DNA of 64,000 nucleotides, taken from Symsagittifera roscoffensis (lineage: Eukaryota; Xenacoelomorpha; Acoela; Convolutidae). Both the position numbers and the translations under genes were made by a program. The notes under the pieces are model-generated. The model was not told where the DNA came from. It did not search any database and saw only the letters and a list, made by a program, of their open reading frames with translations. Below are positions 32,140 to 43,108 of this stretch, one piece after another; the stretch's first letter is position 1, and the number at the start of each line of letters is the position of its first letter. The stretch is from the NCBI RefSeq assembly GCF_963678635.1, contig NC_087063.1:66392471-66456470 (forward strand), in the 5' to 3' direction.

Positions 32140-33440
32140 GAATGCGGCCTTACTAGAGAGCAGTGGTGACAAATGTGTCTCAAGGCTTTTCTGAGACACA
32201 AGAACGTGAAACTTTGTTGCGAGTAGTGTCGTTTAAAATGAATGCCATGATGCATGCACTTATGATGTTTGTTTTTTTTATCAATAGTTGAGTCGAATGT
32301 TCAATTGCATAAAGAATAACCGGGTACTTAATTGTATCTGGCATTGGTGATCGCCTCAGTCGTCCTCGGGCATAATAAAATTTACCATCTATGGACGGCA
32401 ATTTTTGTTGAGCAATCTATTGTTGCTTTCTTGGCTCCGAAAAAACTGTCGAAAGAATAAACAAAGTCATTCATGTAGAAACTCTTATGTAATAGTTGCT
32501 GTATACTTGGTTGTTCATGCAGGGATCGTTAGCTGTTTGATGAAAAGCAAATATGGCTATTGAGGGTGAGCTTTCAGCTTCTTTACTGGGAGAAACAATT
32601 GTTACTGCTTGCTTCCTTGTTGAGTAGGCCTTCAAAATTTCAGTACAAATTGGTCGCCTTGCTAATTTAAATCAGCATAAACATGCCTTCTATATCGCCA
32701 TATATAACTACTGGTTTCTGTGAATCTTATAAGCAAACCAGAGTAGTCCCGGCCTTGTTTCTAAGTATGCTTTTTAACTCCGAGCAATAAATGCATTTTT
32801 TAACTTTGATGCGGCTTTTGTTACACGTCAAATCTGTCTGGTTCTTTGTGGATTGAGTACCGGATGGAGCATTAGGTACCATATTTGTAATAGTGGATGA
32901 TGTAGAAACGTAAGGGGTCTCACGAAAATTTTTTCAATGTCAGTAGCTAAAAACTTGTTGTATGGCTGGATTGTAGAATCATTCTTGTTTATTCTTCGTT
33001 GTTAAGATTTTACTAAGACTCTTTTGCTAAAAAGTAGTTGCTAGGCAACGTATTTTTCCTTCAAATCGATTTGATAAAGAATTCCGTCATCTTCATTGCT
33101 TTGTTTCATGATGTCTCGCTGCTCTATTGTTTGCCCGATTGTTTTGTTTCTTGGTTATTTTCTCGATTGTACCGGTGTCCAAATTTGTACCGGGGTGGGT
33201 TTTAGATGATCATTTCGAGCGCGAACGCCGTTCAGTTTTGCCATGTCTAATGCGTCGAGTTTGAGCGTTTCCACGATGTAGACTGGTTGTAGAGTGAATG
33301 TAGCAGATATAGGGTCAACTGCTCCGATGTTGAGATGAGCAAGGTTCCATTAGACAGTGTCTCTGCCGAATGCACCTCGAATGCTCAGCTCGACCGTGCG
33401 ATCGGGTTTACACTGTAGAGTGTCAGCTGATCAATTCAGT
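32140..33440 (-). pseudogene. BEL/Pao-like protease and integrase remnant
   Basis: On the minus strand a broken frame gives FYYARGRLRRSPMPDTIKYPVIL, then IEHSTQLLI, HHGIHFKR and ICHHCSLVRP, an integrase HHCC zinc module of BEL/Pao type. Upstream, 33,440-33,200 reads as a protease-like stretch (SIRGAFGRDTV, LNIGAVDPISATFTLQPVYIV). RT between them was not recognised. Frameshifts are frequent, so this is a relic. Confidence 0.5.
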
Positions 33441-33449
33441 AAATAAGAA

Positions 33450-34420
33450 TATCTGCTGCAACTGTCAAAAACTGAGTAGCAATGACTCGCTTGGTTGTGG
33501 TTGAACCATGTGATTGACATAAGCTGGAGTTGATGGTTTAAGCCAGATTTGAAGTAATTTGCAGAAAACTAAAATTACCAAAAACAAACTGGAAAACATC
33601 GTCAAAAAAAATGACGAGGATGTTTCGACAATAGAATTTATAAAAGACGAGCTTCTCAGAGATTTCAGAGATTTCCAGCATGCTCTCGAAGTAAACTGGA
33701 CGTGATTTTTTTCAAGACTGTTTTCTGAGTGAGCAAAAGAATTAAACTTTACCAAGTTCTGTGTCTGCTCAGAACACCCTTTTCATTCTCCTTAGCTAGA
33801 GTGTCCAGAAAGTGGAACAATAGGCTTTTCAGAATGCAGACTACGATAGGATAAATAAAATAATGTCAGTACACTTCTCATAAGCAGTATCTACACTCAG
33901 GCATTTAAAAGTGAAATACCGCGTAGAACTAGCATCTCCAGGTATTTTATTTGTTCACACTTTTCGTGGGTCTAAGTTTGACTTAAATCATGTAAGTGAG
34001 CCTAAGACAGACTTGAGTTGCAATTTCACCGTTTTCGAACAATTTTTCGTCAAATAATCAAATTGGAAAAAACAGAAATCTGAAAACCCCAATTTTCATA
34101 ATTTTTTTGGTTCTATAACCTTCATTTTAACCTCTTTTTTTTCGAAACTTAGATGATCGTCTTAAGGGCAAAAAACTTTTGTTCAAATAACGGAAAAGAT
34201 TTTGACAAACGGCTTAGAATGTCATACCATATCTTTTGGTCACTTTTGCAAAAATTAACTTTTGGGATCAGTAGGAAAAAGCCCAAGAGTGACCAAAACC
34301 CATCTTAAAATTAAAACGATTGCAAAATAAAAACAAATAATCAACTGCCAATCTTTCCGGTTCTGGTCCTCATTGTCACGGGCTCATCAAGCCACAGGCA
34401 AAGTCTACCTTCCCGGATAA
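33450..34420. other. No gene seen
   Basis: This is AT-rich DNA. A 96-codon hydrophobic minus-strand frame (33,755-33,465) has no recognisable motif. Nothing else stands out. Confidence 0.4.
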
Positions 34421-34423
34421 CAA

Positions 34424-34680
34424 CCTGGGTTGATCAAAATGCTAGTCATACAATTTTCATATATGGAAAAATGCTAGTCAGACACTTTCCATACAATTCC
34501 ATTTGTACAGAAATTTGCATGAAAGGTCTATGATTAGTATTTTTTCATATATGGAAATTGTATGAATAGCACTTTTTTCATATATGGAAAGTGAATGACT
34601 ACCATTTTTTCATATATGAAAATTGCAAATTTAGAGTTTTGTTTTTTATGAAAATTTTATGACTAGCATTTTTTAACAAT
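34424..34680 (+). repeat. CCATATATGG-type repeat element, truncated copy
   Basis: It begins CCTGGGTTGATCAAAATGC and contains repeated TCATACAATTTTCATATATGG words in both orientations. The same words build the 36,890-37,732 element. The matching right end is missing. Confidence 0.6.
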
Positions 34681-35369
34681 TAGAAATGAGGCACAAAAAC
34701 CACTTTAATTCCCATCCCATACGACGAGCATTCCCTGAACAGAGAAGAAAAAACCAGAGAAGGACTGCCTCAGAAAAATTAAGAAAAAAACCTGTCAGCT
34801 TGCTGAGTAATCCAAAACAAGAAACAAGAAACAGTTCTTGAATTCTTCTCACCCAATCACATCTGACATCAACATTTAAAACAAATCCCTATAAAACACA
34901 CAATTAATTGACACTTAAGTTGAAAAACTGAAACAAACATTAAACATCAACAAACATTCAAACATCATAAAAATCTTTTGTTATTCATAAATGCTTCCAA
35001 AAGAGATCTATTAACATTTGAGATCACTTTTGGAATCATGTATGAGAAGATGCAGTCAGAAGTCGGCCAAAATGTGGCACAAAGAAACACCAACTTGTAC
35101 CGATTTACGAGGTAAAAACTGTGCAAAACGTGTTTCTGGGTTCCATCGATTGGCTCACTTTTGACTAGGTCTTGTCGATACGAATCCTCGGATGACCTTC
35201 AAAACTATTTTTGACCAATACAAAGCGAGTTAGTAAAAACACAAAAAAAAATATCAAACTGTGGAATGTTAAGTCGTGTGAAAATAATACGACCGATCAG
35301 ATTAACTAGCCTCAACTCAATTTGGAATGATTTTGTTGTGCGGGATAATTCGCAAAGCATAAAAAAGAC

Positions 35370-35650
35370 TGAAAATTCCGACTGAAAATTCCGACTGAAG
35401 CCCTGAAAATTCGGACTACCTTTCAGGGACTATGGAGCAGTAATAACACGAAAAAGTTAATTTAATTAAAAAAAAAGAATTTTGTTTGGAAAAATTTGAG
35501 AATTTTAGGAACACCATCCCACCAAACGCCATATAAAGTACAAGAAAATAAATTTTGCTCTTTTAGTAACAAATCAATTATGGCACATAAGCTTCCTTCA
35601 ACCCGTTTGGAATGATTTCTATTACGGATTAAATCTACGCTTTGACAGTT
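35370..35650 (+). repeat. Dispersed repeat family D, copy 2
   Basis: This matches 3,770-4,035: TATGGAGCAGTAATAACA, CGCCATATAAA, GGCA..TAAGCTTCCTTCAA and GGATTAAATCTACGCTT. It is truncated before the palindromic core. Confidence 0.6.
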
Positions 35651-35999
35651 AAGTATATACGAATTTGGTACCTTGTAACGAATCTCCCCGCTTGTAACGA
35701 GCAGTCCCTGAACAGAGAAGAAAAAACCAGAGAAAATTTGTTTTCTCATAGTCAATTCTTGCAATAGTGGGGAAAATTTTTAACAAGATGCGTTTTTTTT
35801 TAATTTTCAGTTCATCACAACTTTTTACACTGTATAAGAAACTACGTCAAAAAATGCAGCTCAAAATGTGAACTTTGTCTGTAAAAACAAGACTGTTTGT
35901 TTATGCTGCATAGCCATCTGAGTTTCAGTAGCGCTCTTAACGTTTTCTAGCATGGCGACATGTCTTAAGCTGTGAAACAGCTTTTATCAATAATACGCA

Positions 36000-36800
36000 G
36001 AATGTCTCAGGAACCCCTCAACTATAATTTTTTAAGAAACAATCAAGCATTTTTCTTATCTTATGCATGGGGACAAAACTCTGCTTACAAACTGAAACTC
36101 TGATAAATGCCGTTGACAACAGAAAAAAAGTGGACAACAGTACAAAAAGGGGTATGAGAAAACGAAACAATAAAAAATCCTGAAGACAACATTGGGTCCT
36201 CAAGGATCTCTGCTTGGTCCCCTATGATTTAACATTTTGCTATAGGAGCACTGGTGTTTTCCAAATAATTTTACAGAGGTTCAAAACCACAGGCTGTTAA
36301 CAAAAAAACATTGGCAAAGGCCAAAGGCCCTTATCGAGATTAACAGATGGCTCAAAATGAATGAAATAGAGTTAGACATGGACTTTCGAAGGAGGCGATT
36401 TTGATTATTGATGAAACGGCAAAAGACTTAAAGTTTTAAAAACCTTGAAATTATACGAAAAAAAGAAAAAAAAAGAATCAATGCCTCAAAGACACTCTGA
36501 GAAAAACTAATATATTCCTCTATGTGCTAAGGTGCAACCTTGCGGTGGGTAGTTGCACAGAATTCTGAGGCCGTGAATTACAAAGTAAAGATCGGTCTAT
36601 ACAAATAATTGATCTTACAAGTACTTTTTTTTGCCGTTCAGCATATTCATCAGTATCCAGGACGGAGCTTCGAATCCTCGAAAAATTCCGAAAAAATAAT
36701 CAGATGGATTACGGTGCAAAAAAATCTACAAAAATTAGTTAGGCCAATGTAAAATTTTGCTGTTACACTTTTTGCACCAGTTAAACTACATCTTGCTCAA
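36000..36800 (+). pseudogene. Non-LTR reverse transcriptase relic (motif B region)
   Basis: Near 36,186-36,240 the plus strand reads GPQGSLLGPL followed by FNILL, the motif B block of jockey/CR1-like reverse transcriptases. EINRWLKMNEIELDMDF follows near 36,340-36,390. Stops are frequent and the FADD region is not recognisable. It is cut by the repeat element at 36,890. Confidence 0.5.
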
Positions 36801-36889
36801 AGAAGAATTAATTACAGATAGGAACTAAACCCTACGCATGTCATTGCTACAAACTAGAATTCTGATGGAATACTTGAATTCATTTACCA

Positions 36890-37732
36890 CCCGGGTTGAC
36901 CTCCATACACCGAAAATGCTTATCATACAATTCCATACATCAAGTGTAGGGAAAAAATGCTTGTCATACAATTTTCATACAATTTTGAAAAATGGTAGAA
37001 GAAAAGTTTAAACTAATTTCTGCGGCTGTTTGATTCTAATAAAACAGTCGGGTGATGAAAAAATTGAGTTTTTTTAATTTTTGAAAAAAACCTTTATCAT
37101 ACAATTCCCATATATGGAAATTGTATGATAAGCATTTTTTCCATTATTGATAAAGTTTTCAGAAATCTTTTGAAAAGGTTTTTTAAGAAGCTGTATAAAA
37201 TAGAAAAGCGGCTTTGGCTCAAGGTAGGTTGTTTTTTCTGCGAAAACAGCATTTCAGTTTGGAATGAAAAAAATGCTTATCATACAATTCCCATATATGG
37301 AAATTGTATGATAAGCAATTTTTTCATCATTGATAAAGTTTTCAGAAATCTTTTGAAAAGGTTTGTTGAGAAGCTGTATATGTGTCAAAAGCGTTTTTGG
37401 CTCAATGTAAGTTTTTTTTTGAGCGAAAACAACATTTAAGTTTTCTTCTCTGTTCAGAGATTACACGTTTTATGGGATGGGCTTTGATGTAATTTTTGCC
37501 TCACTTCATTTTAAAAAAGTGTTAATCATACAATTTTCATAAATGACAGACTTTTAGTCATACAATTTTCATATATGGGAAACTTTTAATTTTACAATTT
37601 CCATATATGGAAAAATGTTTACTATAGAGATTTCATACAATTTTCTGTACGTATGGAATTGTATGGAATTGTATGACAAGAAGTTTCTCATATATGGAAA
37701 TTGTATGATTAGAAGTTTTGGTCAACCCGGGC
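36890..37732. mobile_element. Inverted-repeat element with CCCGGGTTGACC ends
   Basis: The left end CCCGGGTTGACC and right end GGTCAACCCGGG are terminal inverted repeats. The interior has many copies of TCATACAATT.CATATATGG in both orientations and a tandem pair of about 187 bp (37,085-37,265 and 37,270-37,440). Two ORFs inside merely follow the tandem pair. No target duplication is clear. It is a non-autonomous DNA element. Confidence 0.7.
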
Positions 37733-37739
37733 TGCTGCA

Positions 37740-38680
37740 GTCAAAAGTTATATAATTTTAATAAACTATAAACTGCCTGGAGGGGTCATCGAAGAGTATT
37801 TCAACTCAACAAGCAATGACCCTGTGTGATGCTGAGAGAACAATTGTGAGGGACACAAACTTAGTTATTAAAAAAAATTGAAAAAAGTTGCATAGTTTCA
37901 AAAGAATAACAAAGCAGAAAAACAAAAGAGCATAATTGAATAACAAAAGAAGTTGTGGAAATAATGTAAACCAAAACAAAAAAGCAAGTGGAGAAGTCTT
38001 CTTGAAAACATGCAAGCTTTTCAATTGGATTTACCCGTAGTTTGACGCAATCACAACTGCTAGTCTGAAATACAGTGTAATCAATCTAATGTGAAAATTT
38101 ATCCACAACAAAAAAGCTGTCTGAAACAAACATTTGCTAGTGGCAATTATTCTGCAATTACAAGAAACGCAAAAGCAAACAGAATTTAAAAAAAACTACC
38201 AACAAAAACACCACCTTAAAAATAGCAACAACAATGCATACCATATGAACACTTTAAAAAAAGGAGTTATCTAGAGCTAACAAGAATAGAGACCGGTACT
38301 AACAGATGGCCGAAAGCCCAATTGTTGGTTCAGAAAAAAAAGTGAGGACCAAATGTGGTCAGTTTCTTTTAAAAAATAGAAGCAAGAAGTTGAATATAAC
38401 TCAGGACGGCATCCGAATTGCATAGAAATATCGTGTGAAACGATTCATTTTTATAAGGTTGAAATTATTCACGATTAATTTACTTTGCTGAATTAATTTC
38501 AGCAACTTATCTGAAATCATGAACTAAACTACCATAAAAACTACTATCTTCAGTACACTTTTCTGGAGTCATGCAAACAGTGATTAAATTTTTCCATCTT
38601 CTTGATTTTTTATCAAAGACTTAAGCGAAGAAAATGATACAATTTCAGAAACTGGAATGAGGACATCCCATCAAATTTAG
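37740..38680. other. No gene seen
   Basis: This is very AT-rich sequence with A-tracts and no recognisable coding or repeat structure. Confidence 0.4.
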
Positions 38681-38684
38681 ACAT

Positions 38685-38964
38685 TACGAGGCCAAACTTT
38701 GCATTCTGTGCCTTGCCAGCGGATTCCGCAACAGGAGGTCAAAATCAGATTTGTCGCGGATTTCGCAACATTGCAACTTTTCTTTGATCTTTTTTGCTCA
38801 AAAAGGCTCCAAAAAAGGCGAATTTGCGCAATCCACAACTGTATTTTGGGAATGCAAAACAGTTTGTGGAATCCAAAAACAAATAATAAGACTCCAGGAA
38901 TCCAGGAACATGCAGTTACAAAATTGTGCGCCTATCCAGTGCACAGTTTGGCCTCGTAATGGAC
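38685..38964. mobile_element. MITE with TACGAGGCCAAACT ends (TA target)
   Basis: The left end TTACGAGGCCAAACT and right end AGTTTGGCCTCGTAA are exact inverted repeats about 280 bp apart. With TA taken as target duplication, the ends are CGAGGCCAAACT, which fits a Tc1/mariner-type MITE. A diverged relative lies at 62,989-63,181. Confidence 0.7.
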
Positions 38965-39449
38965 ATTTTTCAATTCCATGGAACTAAAAAAATTATATTT
39001 TCAAATATTTCAAATAGTTGAGCTACGAGAGTCAAATACTTCAGCCACGAACGCTGAACGATTATGAAACATTAGACACAAATAAAGCTGAGATTAGATG
39101 CTATGAAACTTTTAATGCTACAGATCGTGGTGATTTTAGCAAAAGTACCAAAAATTGAATAGATTTAGTTGAGTTAGCTTGGTAAAAAGTAAAGAGTCAT
39201 GCTAAAACACTACACTTGATGGTGCAACCAAGAAAGTATGCTCTATTGCTGTTCGTATGCTCTTCGGATCAAAGGATAGAGCCATTTCTTTGATTTGGTA
39301 CCTCATTCAGCCGGAATAAAATGAAGAGTGCTGAAACATTTAGATGGACATGTAGCTAGATCAAGTTACGTAAAACACGTGATCGCTAATAAAAATAGGG
39401 TTGCGAACATATTTTTGCTTACGTCTCATTAACTTTTGTATTGACATAT

Positions 39450-39859
39450 TGAGTTATGACCGATGTGGTTAACTCATAGAGTAATTTCGGATAGGGTACA
39501 CCGTCTGCTCGTCACGCTATCTTTTTTTCGGCCGGATAGATTCGTGCAACTTCTTAGTCTAATACCGATCCTAATCTTACTCTTATATCTACTAGTCTCA
39601 GGGTGTTTAACTAGTCTCTGCTAGGCTCAATAGATCTAGAGTATACTGGCTTATTGCAACTGCTGAAGTTCTCTTGGAGAGGCAACTAAGTTCTAAGTTA
39701 AATTCAAATCTCTCTGGTGCTGAAATTACAAGTAATTTCAGCACTTACAAATAAGTGGGTTGTTAGTTAGATGGATTATGATTGGTTAATATTAAATATT
39801 TTGCAGTCGTAAAATATCCAGTTTATCCAATTATAAAATTTAGTTTAGATCAGGTTCCA
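39450..39859 (-). repeat. 3' LTR of the 17.65-kb element
   Basis: It is delimited by TGAGTTATGACC and GATCAGGTTCCA on the plus strand, identical in extent to the copy at 56,690. It is flanked on the left by ATAT, which recurs after 57,099. Confidence 0.9.
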
Positions 39860-41434
39860 CCCATCCGGGTTTACAGAGTTTTTTAGAACTATCTTTCTGC
39901 AATTTGAAAGATGGATGATGAACGTTGGTATTTGGCGAACATCATTTTCTTGTCCAGTTCCTCTTGGAGAAGAACGTTCCAGGACGCTGGAATTATAGAT
40001 AGGAAATTGTTACGTCGTCATTCATTGCAACCTCGTCTGGTAATGGCGTGAAGATCGTGTGTGGAAGAGATGCCTTGTAACTCGGATCTGTACGTATACT
40101 TGAACATCGAGGTGGTCATTGGTCTAGTTCAATGAAGTCCTTTTCTGCGAAGTCAAGTCGTACTCTAAATCCTTTGAGTTTTGATTGTGGACGGCATGTC
40201 GGTTGTGCTTAGCCATTCTTTTTTTCGAGTGTGATGGGATCATCTAGTCCTTGGATCTTCGTCTTTGTTGTTGTGTATTGATCTAGATACTGCAAAGTAT
40301 GATTTACATTTTATAAAGTTACGTTAATTCAATTTTTTAATCATGAATTCAGTTAGTTGTTTTCACAAAAGCGTTTTGTTTCAGTTTGGTTGTTTTGATG
40401 AGTTACTCACCCTTGAGTACCTCTTATTAAAAAAAGGGGTGTGGTCACAAAGCCTGGATGTAGCGCGGTGGGTTAGGCCGGCTATAAAGCATGCTCAGGA
40501 CGTCCTCTCTGGTGGGTTAGGCCAGGAGTGGGAGTATGATTTCATGCTGTTTCTTTGAGAGGTCCTGTTATAACGTTTTATGTTGGGTTTATGTTGGTCT
40601 TTCTTATGTTACTTTGGTTGTGTCCTTTTTTCAAAAATCAAATTGTTTTTGGTATGGGTTTGTCTTGCGACTTTTTTGTGTTTTATGATTTCTTTCTTAG
40701 ACTTTATAATAGTCTTCAAAAAAATAAATTATCCAGTTTTAAACTGGGTTAATCCGGTTTGGGTACCGTTGGTTTTCTTTTCTTAGTCATGCTGTTATTT
40801 TATGATTTGTGGTGTTTAGTAAGCTGCGTTGGTTAGTTTTGTTCAGTATATAATTCCTTTCCAACCGGGTTAAGGGAAAGTTTGAAACTTGTTATCGTGT
40901 GTTAGAGTTGTTGATAGTGAAAGCTTGAAACTTAAAATCAATATTTAAACAATTATTTGTGGGCGAGCTGTGCGAGTTTGGATAGAATTCTTGTGCGAGT
41001 GAATGAAAATATTTGAAAAAGTTAGTACTGCTTTCTCATTTTATCTATTTATTGCATAGAATTTGAATTTTACTGTGTTTGGGGGAAATTTGAAATTATA
41101 AATTTTCATCTTAATTAAGTTTACTGCTTCATGGGGAAATAATTTAGTATGAATTTTACTACAATATTTAGTGCAATAAATTAAGGAATTTTAGGAGAAT
41201 TTAACAAAATTGTAATTTTCTTTTTCTTTTCTGCTTTGTAGATGATTGTGGTGTGAAGACAAGAAATATAAATCACACATTGATAGAAAATGGTTATTAC
41301 TAATTTAAATTTAATAGTGAAGAGTAATTTAAATTATACTTACCTTTTAATCATCTGGGAAAAAGCCGTGGGGGAAGATGTCGTGTATCATATCTGATGT
41401 TGTTAGTAATTTGGCTAGTATGCGTATGATGTTT
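39860..41434 (-). other. Non-coding 3' region of the 17.65-kb element
   Basis: No supported ORF is present. A purine-rich stretch (CCGGATGGG on the minus strand) touches the 3' LTR and could be the polypurine tract. Plus-strand frames near 40,343-40,786 look fortuitous. Confidence 0.5.
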
Positions 41435-42311
41435 TTAGTTTGCAGCAGTGGCCAAAGCAATTGAAGGTGAGTTTTGAATGAGCTTATATATTTTATGATT
41501 ATATTTAGTATTGTGAATGAATTCTAATATGGGTATTTCAATAGGCTGGATAAATTCATGCGGGTTAAGGAAGGGTCTGGATTCTTCGTCATTGAAAGTC
41601 TTCGTGATGGGACAGAATATTTACATTTGGGTAACTGGGTCATAGTTGCGGAGGATGCCGTGGAGGTTAGTATCTTTGATGCAATATGAAAAATTAAGGA
41701 AAAATGGTGACGTGTACTTTGAGTTAAGAAACTGAAAACGATGGTGAGGTTGTCTTGATGGGGTATGCAAATCAAACTGATTTTGTATAAAACGATAGTA
41801 TGTATATGTGTGGGTTTGTTTAGTGCGTAACATAATATCGTGGGAACAGTGCAAGTCGCGTTCCTGTGGTGAAAGAAAGTGAAATGTTAGTGAAAATAAC
41901 TGAAATTTGTCATAGAAGCTTTCGTATGCTTGAATATCAGCTAGTGATTTTGAAATAATATGATCTTTTTTTCTATCAAAAATATTAAGTGTGAATACGT
42001 ATGATGTTTTGAATAAAAATTTTTCTGTTAGTTGCGCGTTTGCGAAGCGGTCCTCATCTAAAAATTGGTCTTGATTAGGTCGGATGATATTATGATCGTA
42101 ATATTCTTTATTCAAATTCGTTAGCTCGGGGTGCAGTGAATGTTTTTAGTAACTTTTTATATCCAACGTAGGTAAATTGTCGAGGTGTTAGTGTTGTGGT
42201 GAGTCTATATAACATGTCTTTGTTCTTTTCTATGCTGTCATGAGTATTAGTTAGTGGTAGGCAAAGGGGGTCAGTAAAATTATAATAAGCTGTCCGATGA
42301 AGTGTTGGCAT
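41435..42311 (-). pseudogene. ORF X: unknown protein downstream of the envelope-like gene
   Basis: A coding stretch of about 290 codons is readable in three frames (42,311-42,108, 42,115-41,621, and about 41,630-41,435), joined by apparent single-base shifts. It is rich in Phe, Tyr, His and Leu, starts MPTLHRTAYYNFTDPL and ends at a TAA. No signal peptide, zinc motif or catalytic pattern was recognised. It lies after the envelope-like gene, where some elements carry an accessory gene. Function unknown. Confidence 0.45.
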
Positions 42312-42763
42312 TAAAACATGTTCAACTACAAAATTGCGTGTGTCATTAGTATCGTTAGGTGTGTTTAATGTATATTACGGAAATGAGGGTAAGGTGATTC
42401 CCAGAAAATTTTTTTGAGTTTGTATGTTGCGGGTGATTAATCTTTTCGCGGGCTGTTCCGGGTTTGGTCGGGAATGGATGATTTGGGAATTTTCGTTTAA
42501 AAGTATGATAAGTTCGGTGAGTGCTACTAGGTGTTTCGGTGGATGTGGATGATTGTGTTAATGATGGAGTGTAAGCTGAGGAGGGTGTAGGAGTAGGTGG
42601 ATTTGAGGATGTTATTGTGGATGATAGTTGATGTATTGTGAGGGTGTTAGGGTGTATTAACTGTTGTTGTAAGGTAATAAAATTATCGAGCTCCTGGGAA
42701 ATTTGGGGGTATCTGGGGAATTATTAAATGATCTGTCGGAAATAAGTGGAGAATAGGTTGGGG

Positions 42764-43108
42764 TCACTTGGGAAGCATAAGAAGGAGTGGAAATGGATGA
42801 TTGTGGATGATTTGATGGGATTGGTTGAAAAGGGGGTTTTGAAAAAACTGAGGAGTTGGTCTGGGTATAATTAGAGGGAGTTCGGAGTCTGCAAATTCGT
42901 CGGGGGTTTCTATATTAGGGTTATTAAATTGTGAGATAGAGTATAAAACTGAAATATCTGAGTTAGTATCAGAATTCGTGCTTGATGAATTATTAATGAT
43001 CGGAAAATCGGGTGGTGGGAAAGCAAAAAGGGGAATTATTGGGATTTGAGTTTGGAGGTTGGCTGGGTGGGAATTTGAGCGATGGAGGGATCCAAGTTGT
43101 CGGCTCAT
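42764..43108 (-). CDS. Pro/Ser/Asn-rich frame after the envelope-like ORF
   Basis: This 114-codon low-complexity frame (PIIPLFAFPPPDFPIINNSS and so on) overlaps the end of the envelope-like reading frame by 4 nt. It is probably the continuation of a long cytoplasmic tail in another frame, and not a separate gene. Confidence 0.35.
   Translation of the reverse strand: MSRQLGSLHRSNSHPANLQTQIPIIPLFAFPPPDFPIINNSSSTNSDTNSDISVLYSISQFNNPNIETPDEFADSELPLIIPRPTPQFFQNPLFNQSHQIIHNHPFPLLLMLPK

Noticed and set aside
37125-37439. 104-codon ORF with duplicated halves
   Set aside because: It spans the 187-bp tandem pair of a non-autonomous element. Its repeats follow the DNA and it has no known domain.
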